Source of the DNA: Bacillota bacterium
GTDB lineage: Bacteria; Bacillota; UBA4882; UBA8346
Assembly (NCBI GenBank): GCA_003501335.1
Contig: DNPQ01000461.1
Location: 1 to 11,900 of the forward strand
Length of the DNA: 11,900 nt
Direction of reading: 5' to 3'
The translations under genes and the position numbers were made by a program. The notes beneath the pieces were generated by a model, which was given only the letters and a program-made list of their open reading frames with translations, ran no database searches and was not told the origin of the DNA. This document shows, piece by piece, positions 1-6,796 of this stretch; positions within the stretch are counted from its first letter, which is position 1, and every line of letters begins with the position of its first letter.

Positions 1-1995
1 ATTACTCGGGAACTCAGCGAGAAATACAGAGGCTCAGAGCACTTCATGAAGGTATTGGAGGAGTTGAAAGACTTAAATTCACTCATGATGTATCTGTCGC
101 ATTTTATGCCGATATCCAACAGCGAAAAGTATGATTTACTGGAAACACAGTCATTGAAGGAGAGAAGCTTAAAATTTATCGATTATCTTATCAAACTAAA
201 GGAAACTGTGGAAATACAACTTGAGATGGCGGAGCGGTTTTCTGAAAAAGCCAATAAAAATTATCGGGAAACAGTACTCAGGGAACAATTAAAAGCTATT
301 CAGGAAGAATTAAATGAAGGGAATGGAGAAGGATCAAAAAAGGATAACGATTATTTAAGCAAAATTGAAGAAGCTGGTATGCCGCCGGATGTAAAGAAAA
401 CGGCTCTGGAAGAATTAGATAAATTGGAAGCGCAGGGCCCTAATAGTCCGGAATATAATGTTATTCGTAATTACTTAGATCTATTGGTGCAACTTCCTTG
501 GAAAAAGAGTGAAGGAAAACCGATCAATTTGGAGGAAGCCAGACGGATTTTAGATGAACAACACTATGGCTTGGACAAAGTGAAGGATCGAATCATACAG
601 CATTTAGCGGTAATGCAGCTCAAAAAAGACAAAAAGGGTTCTATTCTATTACTGGTAGGACCTCCTGGAACAGGAAAGACAAGCCTGGGCAAGAGTATTG
701 CCGAAGCTCTTGATAGAAAGTACATTCGTTTGAGTTTGGGTGGGATTCGAGATGAAGCGGAGATTAGAGGGCATCGCAGAACTTATATCGGAGCTATGCC
801 GGGAAGAATTATTCAAAGTATCAAAAAGGCCGGGGAAAACAATCCGGTGATGGTTTTGGATGAAGTCGACAAGCTAATGGTAGGCGGTTATAGTGGTGAT
901 CCTGCCAGTGCTTTATTAGAGGTGCTGGATCCGGAACAAAACAACAGCTTTACCGATCATTATTTGGATCTGCCCTATGATTTGTCGGATGTTTTCTTTA
1001 TTGCGACCGCTAATTCGCTGGAAAGCATTCCCGGTCCGCTGCTGGATAGAATGGAGGTGATTCAAATCTCCAGCTATACGATAAACGAAAAGTTCCATAT
1101 TGGAAAAAATCATTTAATGCCGGCAATTCTCGAAGAGCATGGATTGACAGCGGAACAATTCGTTATTGAGGATGATGTGTTAGAAAAAATAATCAGTGAC
1201 TACACTTTAGAAGCTGGAGTCAGGGGATTAAAAAAACAATTGGCTGCTCTTGCCAGAATAGCCTCGGAGAAAATCGTATCGAATAAAATAGAATTACCTT
1301 ACAAAGTTAAAGGGGATCAATTAGAGGAGTTGCTGGGGAGACAAGTTTCCAGACATGATCGGGCGGAGTTGGATAATCCGCCGGGAGTTGTTACGGGACT
1401 GGCATGGACTCCGGTTGGTGGAGAAATACTTTTTATTGAAGCAACGGATATGTCAGGAAGCGGAGAAGTTACCCTAACCGGTCAACTGGGTGATGTGATG
1501 AAAGAATCAGCGAGAATTTCTTTAAGCTTATTGAAATCAAGATTACCCATGAACTCGATTAATTTTAAGGAAAGAGACTTGCACATTCATGTTCCATCAG
1601 GGGGGGTTCCTAAGGATGGTCCATCTGCTGGGATTACATTATTTACGGCCCTCGCTTCCTTAGTCACGGGCATCAAGGTAGATTCCAAAATTGCCATGAC
1701 AGGCGAAATAACTTTAAGGGGAGCCGTATTGCCAATCGGCGGCCTCAAAGAAAAATTATTAGGGGCCCAAAGGGCGGGGATTACCAAAGTTTTGATTCCC
1801 AAGGAAAATGAGATTGACCTTAAGGATGTGCCGGAAGAAGTGAGGAAGCAACTTACAATTATACCTGTAGAGACTATCGAAGATGTGTTGAAAGAAACTT
1901 TGGGGATTGCCTTACCTCGAATAGAGCATGTGTTGAATCTTAATCAGAAGGTATTGGGTGAGGTACCTTTCAAAGTTATCGATAAAGCATCGTAG
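1..1995 (+). CDS. lon: ATP-dependent protease Lon, 5'-truncated by window edge
   Basis: Lon is a cytoplasmic AAA+ serine protease that degrades misfolded and regulatory proteins. The frame is open from base 1, upstream of the first ATG at 46, so the gene starts outside the window; 664 residues are visible and, by comparison with Lon proteins of about 775 residues, roughly 110-135 are missing from the N-terminal domain. Counting from the first visible codon, a charged helical region comes first, then Walker A GPPGTGKT at 220-227 and Walker B (VMVLDEVDK) near 283. The C-terminal protease domain has the serine in PKDGPSAG (Ser542) and the lysine in GGLKEK (Lys585, second Lys). The 43-residue Ser-Lys spacing is that of E. 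coli Lon Ser679/Lys722. Both active sites look intact. The stop codon is TAG at 1993-1995; no strong terminator follows directly. Confidence 0.97.
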   Translation: MTRELSEKYRGSEHFMKVLEELKDLNSLMMYLSHFMPISNSEKYDLLETQSLKERSLKFIDYLIKLKETVEIQLEMAERFSEKANKNYRETVLREQLKAIQEELNEGNGEGSKKDNDYLSKIEEAGMPPDVKKTALEELDKLEAQGPNSPEYNVIRNYLDLLVQLPWKKSEGKPINLEEARRILDEQHYGLDKVKDRIIQHLAVMQLKKDKKGSILLLVGPPGTGKTSLGKSIAEALDRKYIRLSLGGIRDEAEIRGHRRTYIGAMPGRIIQSIKKAGENNPVMVLDEVDKLMVGGYSGDPASALLEVLDPEQNNSFTDHYLDLPYDLSDVFFIATANSLESIPGPLLDRMEVIQISSYTINEKFHIGKNHLMPAILEEHGLTAEQFVIEDDVLEKIISDYTLEAGVRGLKKQLAALARIASEKIVSNKIELPYKVKGDQLEELLGRQVSRHDRAELDNPPGVVTGLAWTPVGGEILFIEATDMSGSGEVTLTGQLGDVMKESARISLSLLKSRLPMNSINFKERDLHIHVPSGGVPKDGPSAGITLFTALASLVTGIKVDSKIAMTGEITLRGAVLPIGGLKEKLLGAQRAGITKVLIPKENEIDLKDVPEEVRKQLTIIPVETIEDVLKETLGIALPRIEHVLNLNQKVLGEVPFKVIDKAS

Positions 1996-2081
1996 ATGAC
2001 AAGGCATCGTAGATCGGTTGTTTCAGATGTCTGATTATCCGGATTTTCTAAAATATATTTTACAGAAAAGAGGAAATGAAA

Positions 2082-2279
2082 ATGATCATAACCCCAAACA
2101 CTTTAATTGGCGAAATCTTAAATGCAGACCAAACCACAGCATCTTATTTTTTAGAGATGGGAATGCATTGTCTGGGTTGTCCTTCTTCCACTGGCGAAAG
2201 TCTGGCAGAGGCTTGTTTGGTACATGGCGTTCCGGTACAGGAACTTATTGATAAACTAAACAACCATATTGTAAAATAA
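2082..2279 (+). CDS. DUF1858 (hybrid-cluster-protein-associated redox disulfide domain) protein
   Basis: This is a 65-residue soluble protein of the DUF1858 family. Those proteins carry a putative redox-active CxxC, often occur in anaerobes, and in some members are fused or linked to hybrid cluster (prismane) protein. Seen here: an N-terminal ITPNTLIGEIL segment, then GMHCLGCPSS with Cys30 and Cys33, a further Cys45, and a C-terminal helix ending in LIDKLNNHIVK. An ATG at 2076 is in frame, but the purine-rich AAGAGGA at 2068-2074 lies only 1 base before it and 7 bases before the ATG at 2082, so I chose 2082. It follows lon by 86 bases in the same direction. No hybrid cluster protein gene is visible. 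Family assignment is good; the biochemical role is not established. Confidence 0.85.
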   Translation: MIITPNTLIGEILNADQTTASYFLEMGMHCLGCPSSTGESLAEACLVHGVPVQELIDKLNNHIVK

Positions 2280-2298
2280 GAAGAAAGCTATTGGCAGT

Positions 2299-2632
2299 GT
2301 GGATCATTTTTGGGTAAATCATGGTTTTAAGTTAATAACAATCCTTTTTTGGCCTTCATTAATTTTGGGGGCCATTTTTTTGTTTGCAATATATCCAATT
2401 TTTCAAGATGTAGCTCAGGGTGGTGGATTCACAGTATAAGTCATGACTGAAGCAGAGAACACTTCGTAATTAGCTTTCCGGTGGGTATCTCAGCGTTGGT
2501 ATTATTGAGGATATTGACTTTTTGGATTTGGTTAAAGTATTCGAGAACCCCAACATGAACATTGAGCCCAATCTTTCGGGGGGTTACTTGATAACCATTC
2601 CAGCGGCATTTATTTTTTTGAAAACAAGTTGA
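2299..2632 (+). pseudogene. Possible decayed small membrane protein (hypothetical)
   Basis: Three adjacent stretches in different frames read like protein. Frame 1, 2299 (GTG) to 2439 (TAA), encodes 46 residues: an N-terminal DHFWVNHGFKLITI, one strongly hydrophobic segment (FWPSLILGAIFLFAIYP), then DVAQGGGFTV. Frame 3, about 2460-2558, encodes a second hydrophobic segment (SFPVGISALVLLRILTFWIW). Frame 2, 2474-2632, is open for 52 codons ending NLSGGYLITIPAAFIFLKTS. No frame has a convincing start or Shine-Dalgarno. Either this is a two-helix membrane gene broken by a stop and frameshifts, or 2299-2439 is a genuine tiny membrane protein followed by noise. The pattern of two hydrophobic helices around a Gly-rich link vaguely recalls DUF4282; that is a guess only. 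Confidence 0.3.
2350..2381 (+). terminator. Terminator-like hairpin after the DUF1858 gene
   Basis: TGGCCTTCA (2350-2358) can pair with TGGGGGCCA (2366-2374) as a 9-bp stem with two U-G wobbles and a 7-base loop, directly followed by seven T (2375-2381). It is well placed to end the lon/DUF1858 transcript and to insulate the downstream promoter. It lies inside the open frame 2299-2439, so if that ORF is real the hairpin would sit within a coding region; the two readings compete. Confidence 0.6.
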
Positions 2633-2657
2633 CATTTAAAGTTAACAGAGTTATTAT
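2629..2657 (+). promoter_or_regulatory. Near-consensus sigma-A type promoter for the sugar operon
   Basis: A -35 box TTGACA (2629-2634, 6/6) and a -10 box TATTAT (2652-2657, 5/6) are separated by exactly 17 bp. Predicted transcription starts near 2664, inside the first unit of the 12-bp repeat array. The spacer holds the palindrome GTTAAC (2641-2646), and TTAAC (2657-2661) overlaps the end of the -10 box; both echo the core of the downstream repeats. It points toward the binding-protein gene, 420 bases downstream, and is the best promoter I can see in the intergenic region. Confidence 0.75.
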
Positions 2658-2660
2658 TAA

Positions 2661-2708
2661 CTTATCGTTAAGCTTATCGTTAAGCTTATCGTTAAGCTTA
2701 ACGATAAG
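2661..2708 (+). repeat. Three direct plus one inverted 12-bp repeat at the start site (operator candidate)
   Basis: CTTATCGTTAAG occurs three times head to tail at 2661-2672, 2673-2684 and 2685-2696. Its exact reverse complement CTTAACGATAAG follows at 2697-2708, so the last two units form a perfect 24-bp palindrome, extended by one G-C pair (2684/2709). The array begins 3 bases after the -10 box and covers the predicted +1. That geometry suits a repressor binding several helically spaced sites (12-bp period, slightly over one turn). In RNA it would put a hairpin at the extreme 5' end, followed by a T-rich run (2711-2720) that could also act as a weak early terminator. The regulator is unknown and not encoded here. 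Confidence 0.7.
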
Positions 2709-3086
2709 CGTTTATTTTTCTATGAATTATTTGTTTTTTAAAATAGATATAAACAGTATATTTTGAAATCAGCGATGGACCTAAAGCAGCATATTAAGTA
2801 GAAGACGAACTAAATTGCATTATACATAAATAATTTGAAGGCTTTCTTAGGAATAGATACCAAAAGGAATACAGAAGTGGAAACGTAAATTAGTTTTAAT
2901 TTGTCTTAAATCAATATACGTTCAGAGCCTTATTGAATAGTTTTTCTCTGAATTTAGAAAGGAGGGATATCGTTATGGCGATTGTTCTGCTGAAGAAGTG
3001 GAATTCATCTTAAGGTAAGGTGGTTACACGAGAAAAGACAATTATAATTTGTTTTTTAATGATTAAAAACTGGGAGGGTTCTATTC
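2665..3086 (+). other. Long 5' leader of the sugar operon
   Basis: From the predicted start to the GTG of the binding-protein gene there are about 420 bases without a normal gene. Bases 2709-2950 are AT-rich and show no convincing ORF, tRNA or recognisable riboswitch. A partial cre-like sequence, TGGAAACGTAAATT, lies at 2878-2891 and matches the 5' part of the CcpA consensus but not the terminal CA. The only translation-like signal before the operon is the 12-codon mini-ORF at 2975-3013. Leader status depends on the promoter call at 2629-2657. Confidence 0.5.
2975..3013 (+). CDS. 12-codon mini-ORF with strong Shine-Dalgarno (possible leader peptide)
   Basis: AAAGGAGGG at 2958-2966 lies 8 bases before an ATG that opens a 12-codon frame, MAIVLLKKWNSS, ending in TAA at 3011-3013. 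The ribosome site is among the strongest in the window, yet the product is tiny. The gap to the GTG of the binding-protein gene is 73 bases. The peptide has no run of one amino acid that would indicate classical amino-acid attenuation. It could be a leader peptide setting ribosome traffic, an RNA-stabilising ribosome stop, or the remnant of an upstream gene whose body was deleted. Confidence refers to it being translated. Confidence 0.4.
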   Translation: MAIVLLKKWNSS

Positions 3087-4082
3087 GTGAAAAAAACATT
3101 ATTAGTAATCTTAAGCATGGTACTTATCGGTGTATGTGCAATTGCAGCTTTGGGAGCCGGCAAAAGTGCCCAAAGTACAAAATGGATCTGGCCGGCAAAG
3201 AGTAAACTTTTTGTGGGTTTCTCTCAAGCGGATTTGGCGAGCACATGGCGTGATGTTGAAACCAAGGATATGCAGGCAGTAGCTAAGAAAAAAGGTTATA
3301 AAATAGCTGTTACCAATGCTAAGGGTGATACAGAACAACAGATTTCGGATGTTGAGTCTTTACTGGCTCAGGGTTGTAATGTAATGGTTATCGTAGCTAT
3401 CGATGCCGATGCGATTCAGCCCGCCTTGGATAAATGCAAGGCCAAAGGTGTACCGGTGATTATGAAGGCAAGAGGCTCGAATGGTAAACCAGGCATTGAT
3501 TACGTTTCCTCGATTATGTCCGATTTCGTTTGGGAAGGTAATCAAGCAGGTAAGTGGATTGCTAATGCAGCTAAGAAAAAAGGTTTAAAAACGGTTCGAG
3601 TGGTTGAAATTCAGGGTAAAGTTGGAGGCACGGATGTAAGAGACAGAGGTCAAGGCTTCGAAGATGCAGCCAAAGAAGCCGGAAACTTCCAATTTGTTGC
3701 AACACAACCTGCTAACTGGTCCCGTTCTCAAGCACAAGAAGTAACCCAAAATATTCTTCAATCAACCGGCGGGAAAGTGGATGCTATTTATTGCCAAAAT
3801 GATGAAATGGCCCTTGGAGCTTCTCTTGCTTTACAGGCAGCCGGTCTCAAAGTAAACAAAGATGTCTTTCTGGTTGGCGTAGACGGTATGTATGAAACAT
3901 TCAAAGCTATTAAAGCCGGCGCTGTATCCGCTACAGTAACCTGCAGTCCTAAGTACGCCGGTCTTATATTCGAGACGATTGAAGCCGGAATGGCCGGAAA
4001 AAAGATTGCCCCCAAAATTGCGGTTCAGGACAGGCTGGTAGATGCAACAACTGTTGATAAGTATTATGATCTTGGATTTTAA
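3087..4082 (+). CDS. Sugar ABC transporter substrate-binding protein (CUT2; RbsB/YtfQ-like)
   Basis: This is an extracytoplasmic solute-binding protein of the periplasmic-binding-protein 4 family that delivers a sugar to the ATPase and permeases encoded next. It has 331 residues, normal for the family. The GTG start is supported by GGGAGGG at 3072-3078, 8 bases away. A signal peptide covers about residues 1-24 (MKK, hydrophobic core, then ALGAG); Cys17 is not in a proper lipobox, so lipid anchoring is doubtful. Mature landmarks are VGFSQ (43-47) with Trp54-Arg55, EIQGKVGGTDVRDRGQGF (174-191), NWSRSQAQEV (210-219), QNDEMALGA (237-245) and VDG (265-267). The VGFSQ...WR..ET start and the IQG-VG segment resemble E. 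coli YtfQ, which binds galactofuranose, more than RbsB. Exact ligand unknown; a furanose-form pentose is an inference. Confidence 0.9.
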   Translation: MKKTLLVILSMVLIGVCAIAALGAGKSAQSTKWIWPAKSKLFVGFSQADLASTWRDVETKDMQAVAKKKGYKIAVTNAKGDTEQQISDVESLLAQGCNVMVIVAIDADAIQPALDKCKAKGVPVIMKARGSNGKPGIDYVSSIMSDFVWEGNQAGKWIANAAKKKGLKTVRVVEIQGKVGGTDVRDRGQGFEDAAKEAGNFQFVATQPANWSRSQAQEVTQNILQSTGGKVDAIYCQNDEMALGASLALQAAGLKVNKDVFLVGVDGMYETFKAIKAGAVSATVTCSPKYAGLIFETIEAGMAGKKIAPKIAVQDRLVDATTVDKYYDLGF

Positions 4083-4127
4083 TTCGACATTATCAAAGAC
4101 TAGGCATTTTAGTTAAAAATAATGGAA

Positions 4128-4259
4128 GCGGAAGAGGGGGCTGTCGCAAAAGCATTTTCCGATTAATGTGATAACCACTATCCTAATCCAATTTATATGG
4201 AAACGGAATCAATAGCTTGGCTATCTCAATCGAAAAAAATTTTGCAACAGCCGCTCCGC
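4128..4259. repeat. Degenerate inverted-repeat element (MITE-like) between binding-protein and ATPase genes
   Basis: GGCTGTCGCAAAA at 4139-4151 is matched, with one mismatch, by TTTTGCAACAGCC at 4240-4252 on the other strand. The similarity extends outward (GCGG at 4128-4131 against CCGC at 4256-4259) and inward (a T-rich stretch then CGATT near 4160-4164 against AATCG at 4228-4232), giving imperfect arms of about 32-37 bases around a centre of about 60 bases. The unit of about 130 bp fills most of the 207-base gap between the two transporter genes. It has no coding capacity. It may be a small non-autonomous transposon remnant, or a long hairpin that lowers or stabilises expression after the binding-protein gene. 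No clear target-site duplication was identified. Confidence 0.5.
4197..4212 (+). promoter_or_regulatory. cre-like site (CcpA consensus match)
   Basis: TGGAAACGGAATCA at 4198-4211, flanked by A on both sides, fits the degenerate cre consensus WTGNAARCGNWWWCAW at every position. It lies inside the inverted-repeat element, upstream of the ATPase gene and within the transcribed region, where bound CcpA could act as a roadblock. A match to so loose a motif can be chance, and the presence of CcpA in this organism is not shown here. Confidence 0.4.
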
Positions 4260-4289
4260 CTAATTAAAAAACCAAAAGGTGTTAAAGAG

Positions 4290-5804
4290 ATGAATGATAA
4301 TATATTAGACATTCAAAATATAACCAAGAATTTTGCCGGTGTGAAGGCTCTCGATAATGTCAGCTTTTCAGTAAAACGGGGCGAAGTTCATGCGCTGATG
4401 GGTGAAAACGGGGCGGGTAAATCGACATTAATTAAAATATTGACAGGTATTTACCGGGCTGACACCGGGGAAATTTTTTTTGATGAAAAAAAATGTGTAT
4501 TTCCCAATGCCCTCAGTGCTCAACATGCGGGGATAAGTACGATTTACCAGGAATTGAATATGATTCCGTACTTGAGCGTAAGTGAAAACATATTTTTGGG
4601 CCGTTACCCTATGAAAAGGGAAGGAATTGACTGGAAAACAATGAATGAGAAGGCCCAAAAGTTAGTCGATGATATCGGAGTGAAAATTGATGCACGCAAA
4701 CCGCTGAACACATACGGAACCGCAAAGCAACAAATTATATCCATTTTACGTGCAATAAGTCTGGAAAGTAAACTGATTGTTATGGATGAGCCAACGTCTT
4801 CATTGGATACCAACGAAGTTGACATATTATTTGGGATAATCGATAAGCTTAAAAAAAATGGCGTTGCCATCATCTTTATTTCCCATCGTTTGGATGAGGT
4901 CTATCGGATGTGTGACCGGATTACCGTACTGAAAGACGGTCAATACGAAGGCACTTATGAGAGCAAAGAACTATCTCAATACGATTTGCTCAACAAAATG
5001 ATTGGGAGAAAGATTGTCGCTGGGGATAATCAAAAGGCCAAACGCGATATGAGCGGCGAAGATTGCGTTTTAGAGGTAAGCCATATCAACCGAGTACCCC
5101 ATGTGCGCGATGTCAGTTTTGAGCTTCATCGCGGTGAGATCGTAGGTTTTGCGGGATTACTCGGTGCCGGCCGTACCGAGATCGCCAGGATCATTTTCGG
5201 TTGTGATATACCGGATTCAGGTGAAATCAAGGTTGAAAATCAGCCGGTGCACTTTCGTACCCCCACAGATGCAGTTGCCCACGGTTTGGCTTTTTGCACC
5301 GAAAACCGCCGCGAAGAAGGTTTGTTTCCCGATATATCCGTTCAAAATAATATTTCGGTATCCGCCCTTTCGCAAATATGTACGGCAGGGTTTATTCATT
5401 TGAAAAAGAGAAAGCAGTTATCCACTGGATACATTGAGAAATTGGGGATTAAAACACCTTCCGGGGAACAGTTAATCAAAAATCTTTCCGGAGGCAATCA
5501 GCAAAAAGTAATCCTGGCGAGATGGCTGGCAACCAACCCCAAATTAATCATATTCGATGAACCCACCCGGGGAATCGATGTGGGAGCAAAACAGGAAATT
5601 GAAAAGCTGATTTGTGAGTTTTCTGAAAGAGGAATCAGTGTTCTTTTTATTTCTTCAGAAATGTCGGAACTGGTAAGGAATTGCGACCGAATCATCGTTT
5701 TACGGGATGGGATGATTGTTGGAGAACTTAAAGGCGATGAAATTTCGGAAAAAAATATCATGTGGATAATAGCGAATAAAAAATCAATCGACTCTTTAAT
5801 GTAG
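4290..5804 (+). CDS. Sugar ABC transporter ATP-binding protein, two ATPase domains (CUT2; RbsA/YtfR-like)
   Basis: This cytoplasmic ATPase energises sugar import. I place the start at the ATG at 4290 (AAGGTG at 4277-4282, 7-base spacing), giving 504 residues, normal for the family; an ATG at 4197 lies within the inverted-repeat element and would add an unrelated N-terminal tail. Domain 1 has Walker A GENGAGKST (38-46) and Walker B IVMDEPT (Asp166-Glu167), followed by SSLD. Its signature region reads LNTYGTAKQQ (139-148) and lacks the usual LS-G core. Domain 2 has the degenerate Walker A typical of the family (GFAGLLGAGRTE), signature LSGGNQQ (399-405) and Walker B IIFDEPT (Asp423-Glu424). The stop overlaps the Shine-Dalgarno of the next gene. 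Such split sites, with one domain degenerate, are normal in CUT2 ATPases. Confidence 0.95.
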   Translation: MNDNILDIQNITKNFAGVKALDNVSFSVKRGEVHALMGENGAGKSTLIKILTGIYRADTGEIFFDEKKCVFPNALSAQHAGISTIYQELNMIPYLSVSENIFLGRYPMKREGIDWKTMNEKAQKLVDDIGVKIDARKPLNTYGTAKQQIISILRAISLESKLIVMDEPTSSLDTNEVDILFGIIDKLKKNGVAIIFISHRLDEVYRMCDRITVLKDGQYEGTYESKELSQYDLLNKMIGRKIVAGDNQKAKRDMSGEDCVLEVSHINRVPHVRDVSFELHRGEIVGFAGLLGAGRTEIARIIFGCDIPDSGEIKVENQPVHFRTPTDAVAHGLAFCTENRREEGLFPDISVQNNISVSALSQICTAGFIHLKKRKQLSTGYIEKLGIKTPSGEQLIKNLSGGNQQKVILARWLATNPKLIIFDEPTRGIDVGAKQEIEKLICEFSERGISVLFISSEMSELVRNCDRIIVLRDGMIVGELKGDEISEKNIMWIIANKKSIDSLM

Positions 5805-5813
5805 GGTGGTAGA

Positions 5814-6767
5814 ATGATGTCTATTGTCGCAAATAATCAAAGATTTAGCGGAACATTTTTTAGAAAATATGTTGCTGCATTCGCGTTACTATTCTTGATC
5901 CTTTTTAATTGTTTGTTTACCCAAAACTTTATTAGTTGGGTAACCTTTTCCAATCTTTCAGTACAGGCATCGAAAGTAGTATTGCTGGGACTGGGTATGA
6001 CCCTGATCATTGCTACAGGCGGGATTGATATCTCGGTTGGCTCAGCGATGGGACTGGGTGCAACGATATCCGCAATTTTTCTTGCAAACGGAGCACCTGC
6101 TGGGATTATCATTTCTTTACTTGTTGTTGCAGCTTTTGGCGCGTTCTCCGGGGTACTGGTTTCTAAGTTTTCCATCCTTCCACTGGTTTCCACCCTTGCT
6201 TTAATGTATATTTTCCGGGGTCTTGCACAAGGTTTAAGCGGGCATGGAACGGTCACCTATAATTCTCCCGGTCTGACAACCTTTTTCATTACTCCCCTAT
6301 TTGGACATATACCGATTCACTTTGTGATCATTCTAATAGCAGCAGCGATTATGTACCTGGTTGTGAATCGCATGAAGTTTGGATTTCAAGTGGAAGCGTA
6401 TGGCAATAACCCCACAGCGGCTAGAATTTGCGGAATCAATACTACCAAGATTATCATCATTTGTTATACAGTTTCCGGAATCTTTGCCTGGGCGAGCGGG
6501 ATGCTCGACATGATCATGGTTTCGAGCGCGGATCCTTCTACGGTTGGTCTTGATATGGAAGTTAATGCTATTGCGGCTGCGGTTATTGGTGGTACGCCGA
6601 TTACCGGCGGATCCCCCAATGTTATTGGTACGGTCTGCGGAGCTATTTTGTTGCAATTAATTACGATGATGTGCAACATGAATAATGTCCCTTATTCGAC
6701 AGCTTTGATAATTAAAGCCTGCATCATAGTGCTTGCATTATTTTTCCATGGTTTTCGTAAAAAATAA
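5814..6767 (+). CDS. Sugar ABC transporter permease 1 (CUT2; YtfT-like)
   Basis: This is an integral membrane permease of the BPD_transp_2 family, 317 residues, with about eight or more hydrophobic segments. The family motif GGIDISVGS lies near residues 69-77, the cytoplasmic coupling region YGNNPTAARICGIN near 197-210, and AAAVIGGTPITGG near 258-270. The order and the C-terminal region resemble E. coli YtfT. It follows the ATPase gene by 9 bases. GGGTGG at 5804-5809 lies 4 bases before the ATG at 5814 and 7 before the in-frame ATG at 5817, so the start may be one codon later. It should pair with the second permease as an unlike dimer. Substrate cannot be read from the sequence. Confidence 0.92.
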   Translation: MMSIVANNQRFSGTFFRKYVAAFALLFLILFNCLFTQNFISWVTFSNLSVQASKVVLLGLGMTLIIATGGIDISVGSAMGLGATISAIFLANGAPAGIIISLLVVAAFGAFSGVLVSKFSILPLVSTLALMYIFRGLAQGLSGHGTVTYNSPGLTTFFITPLFGHIPIHFVIILIAAAIMYLVVNRMKFGFQVEAYGNNPTAARICGINTTKIIIICYTVSGIFAWASGMLDMIMVSSADPSTVGLDMEVNAIAAAVIGGTPITGGSPNVIGTVCGAILLQLITMMCNMNNVPYSTALIIKACIIVLALFFHGFRKK

Positions 6768-6796
6768 CGCAATCCAAAGAAAGGTAGTCGGTAGGT

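Noticed and set aside
2014..2052. Possible terminator hairpin between lon and the DUF1858 gene
   Set aside because: TCAGA/TCTGA can pair only with a 2-base loop and the outer arms are imperfect, followed by just four T; too weak to call.
2441..2635. Antisense frame of 64 codons
   Set aside because: No ribosome site, no recognisable domain, and the opposite strand reads more like protein in the same place.
2661..2708. Repeat array as a CRISPR or an origin iteron cluster
   Set aside because: Units are only 12 bp, directly abutting with no spacers, and are placed exactly on a promoter start; no cas or replication gene is nearby. An operator array explains them better.
3011..3040. AAGGTGGTTACACGAG resembles the antiterminator core of a T-box riboswitch
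   Set aside because: The invariant TGGNACC is not kept (TGGTTAC), no GC-rich terminator follows, I could not find a stem I or specifier region, and a T-box before a sugar operon would be unexpected.
3020..3205. 61-codon frame starting at GTG 3020 and overlapping the binding-protein gene
   Set aside because: It runs out of frame through the signal-peptide region of a well-supported gene and lacks a good ribosome site; the GTG at 3087 with GGGAGGG is clearly the real start.
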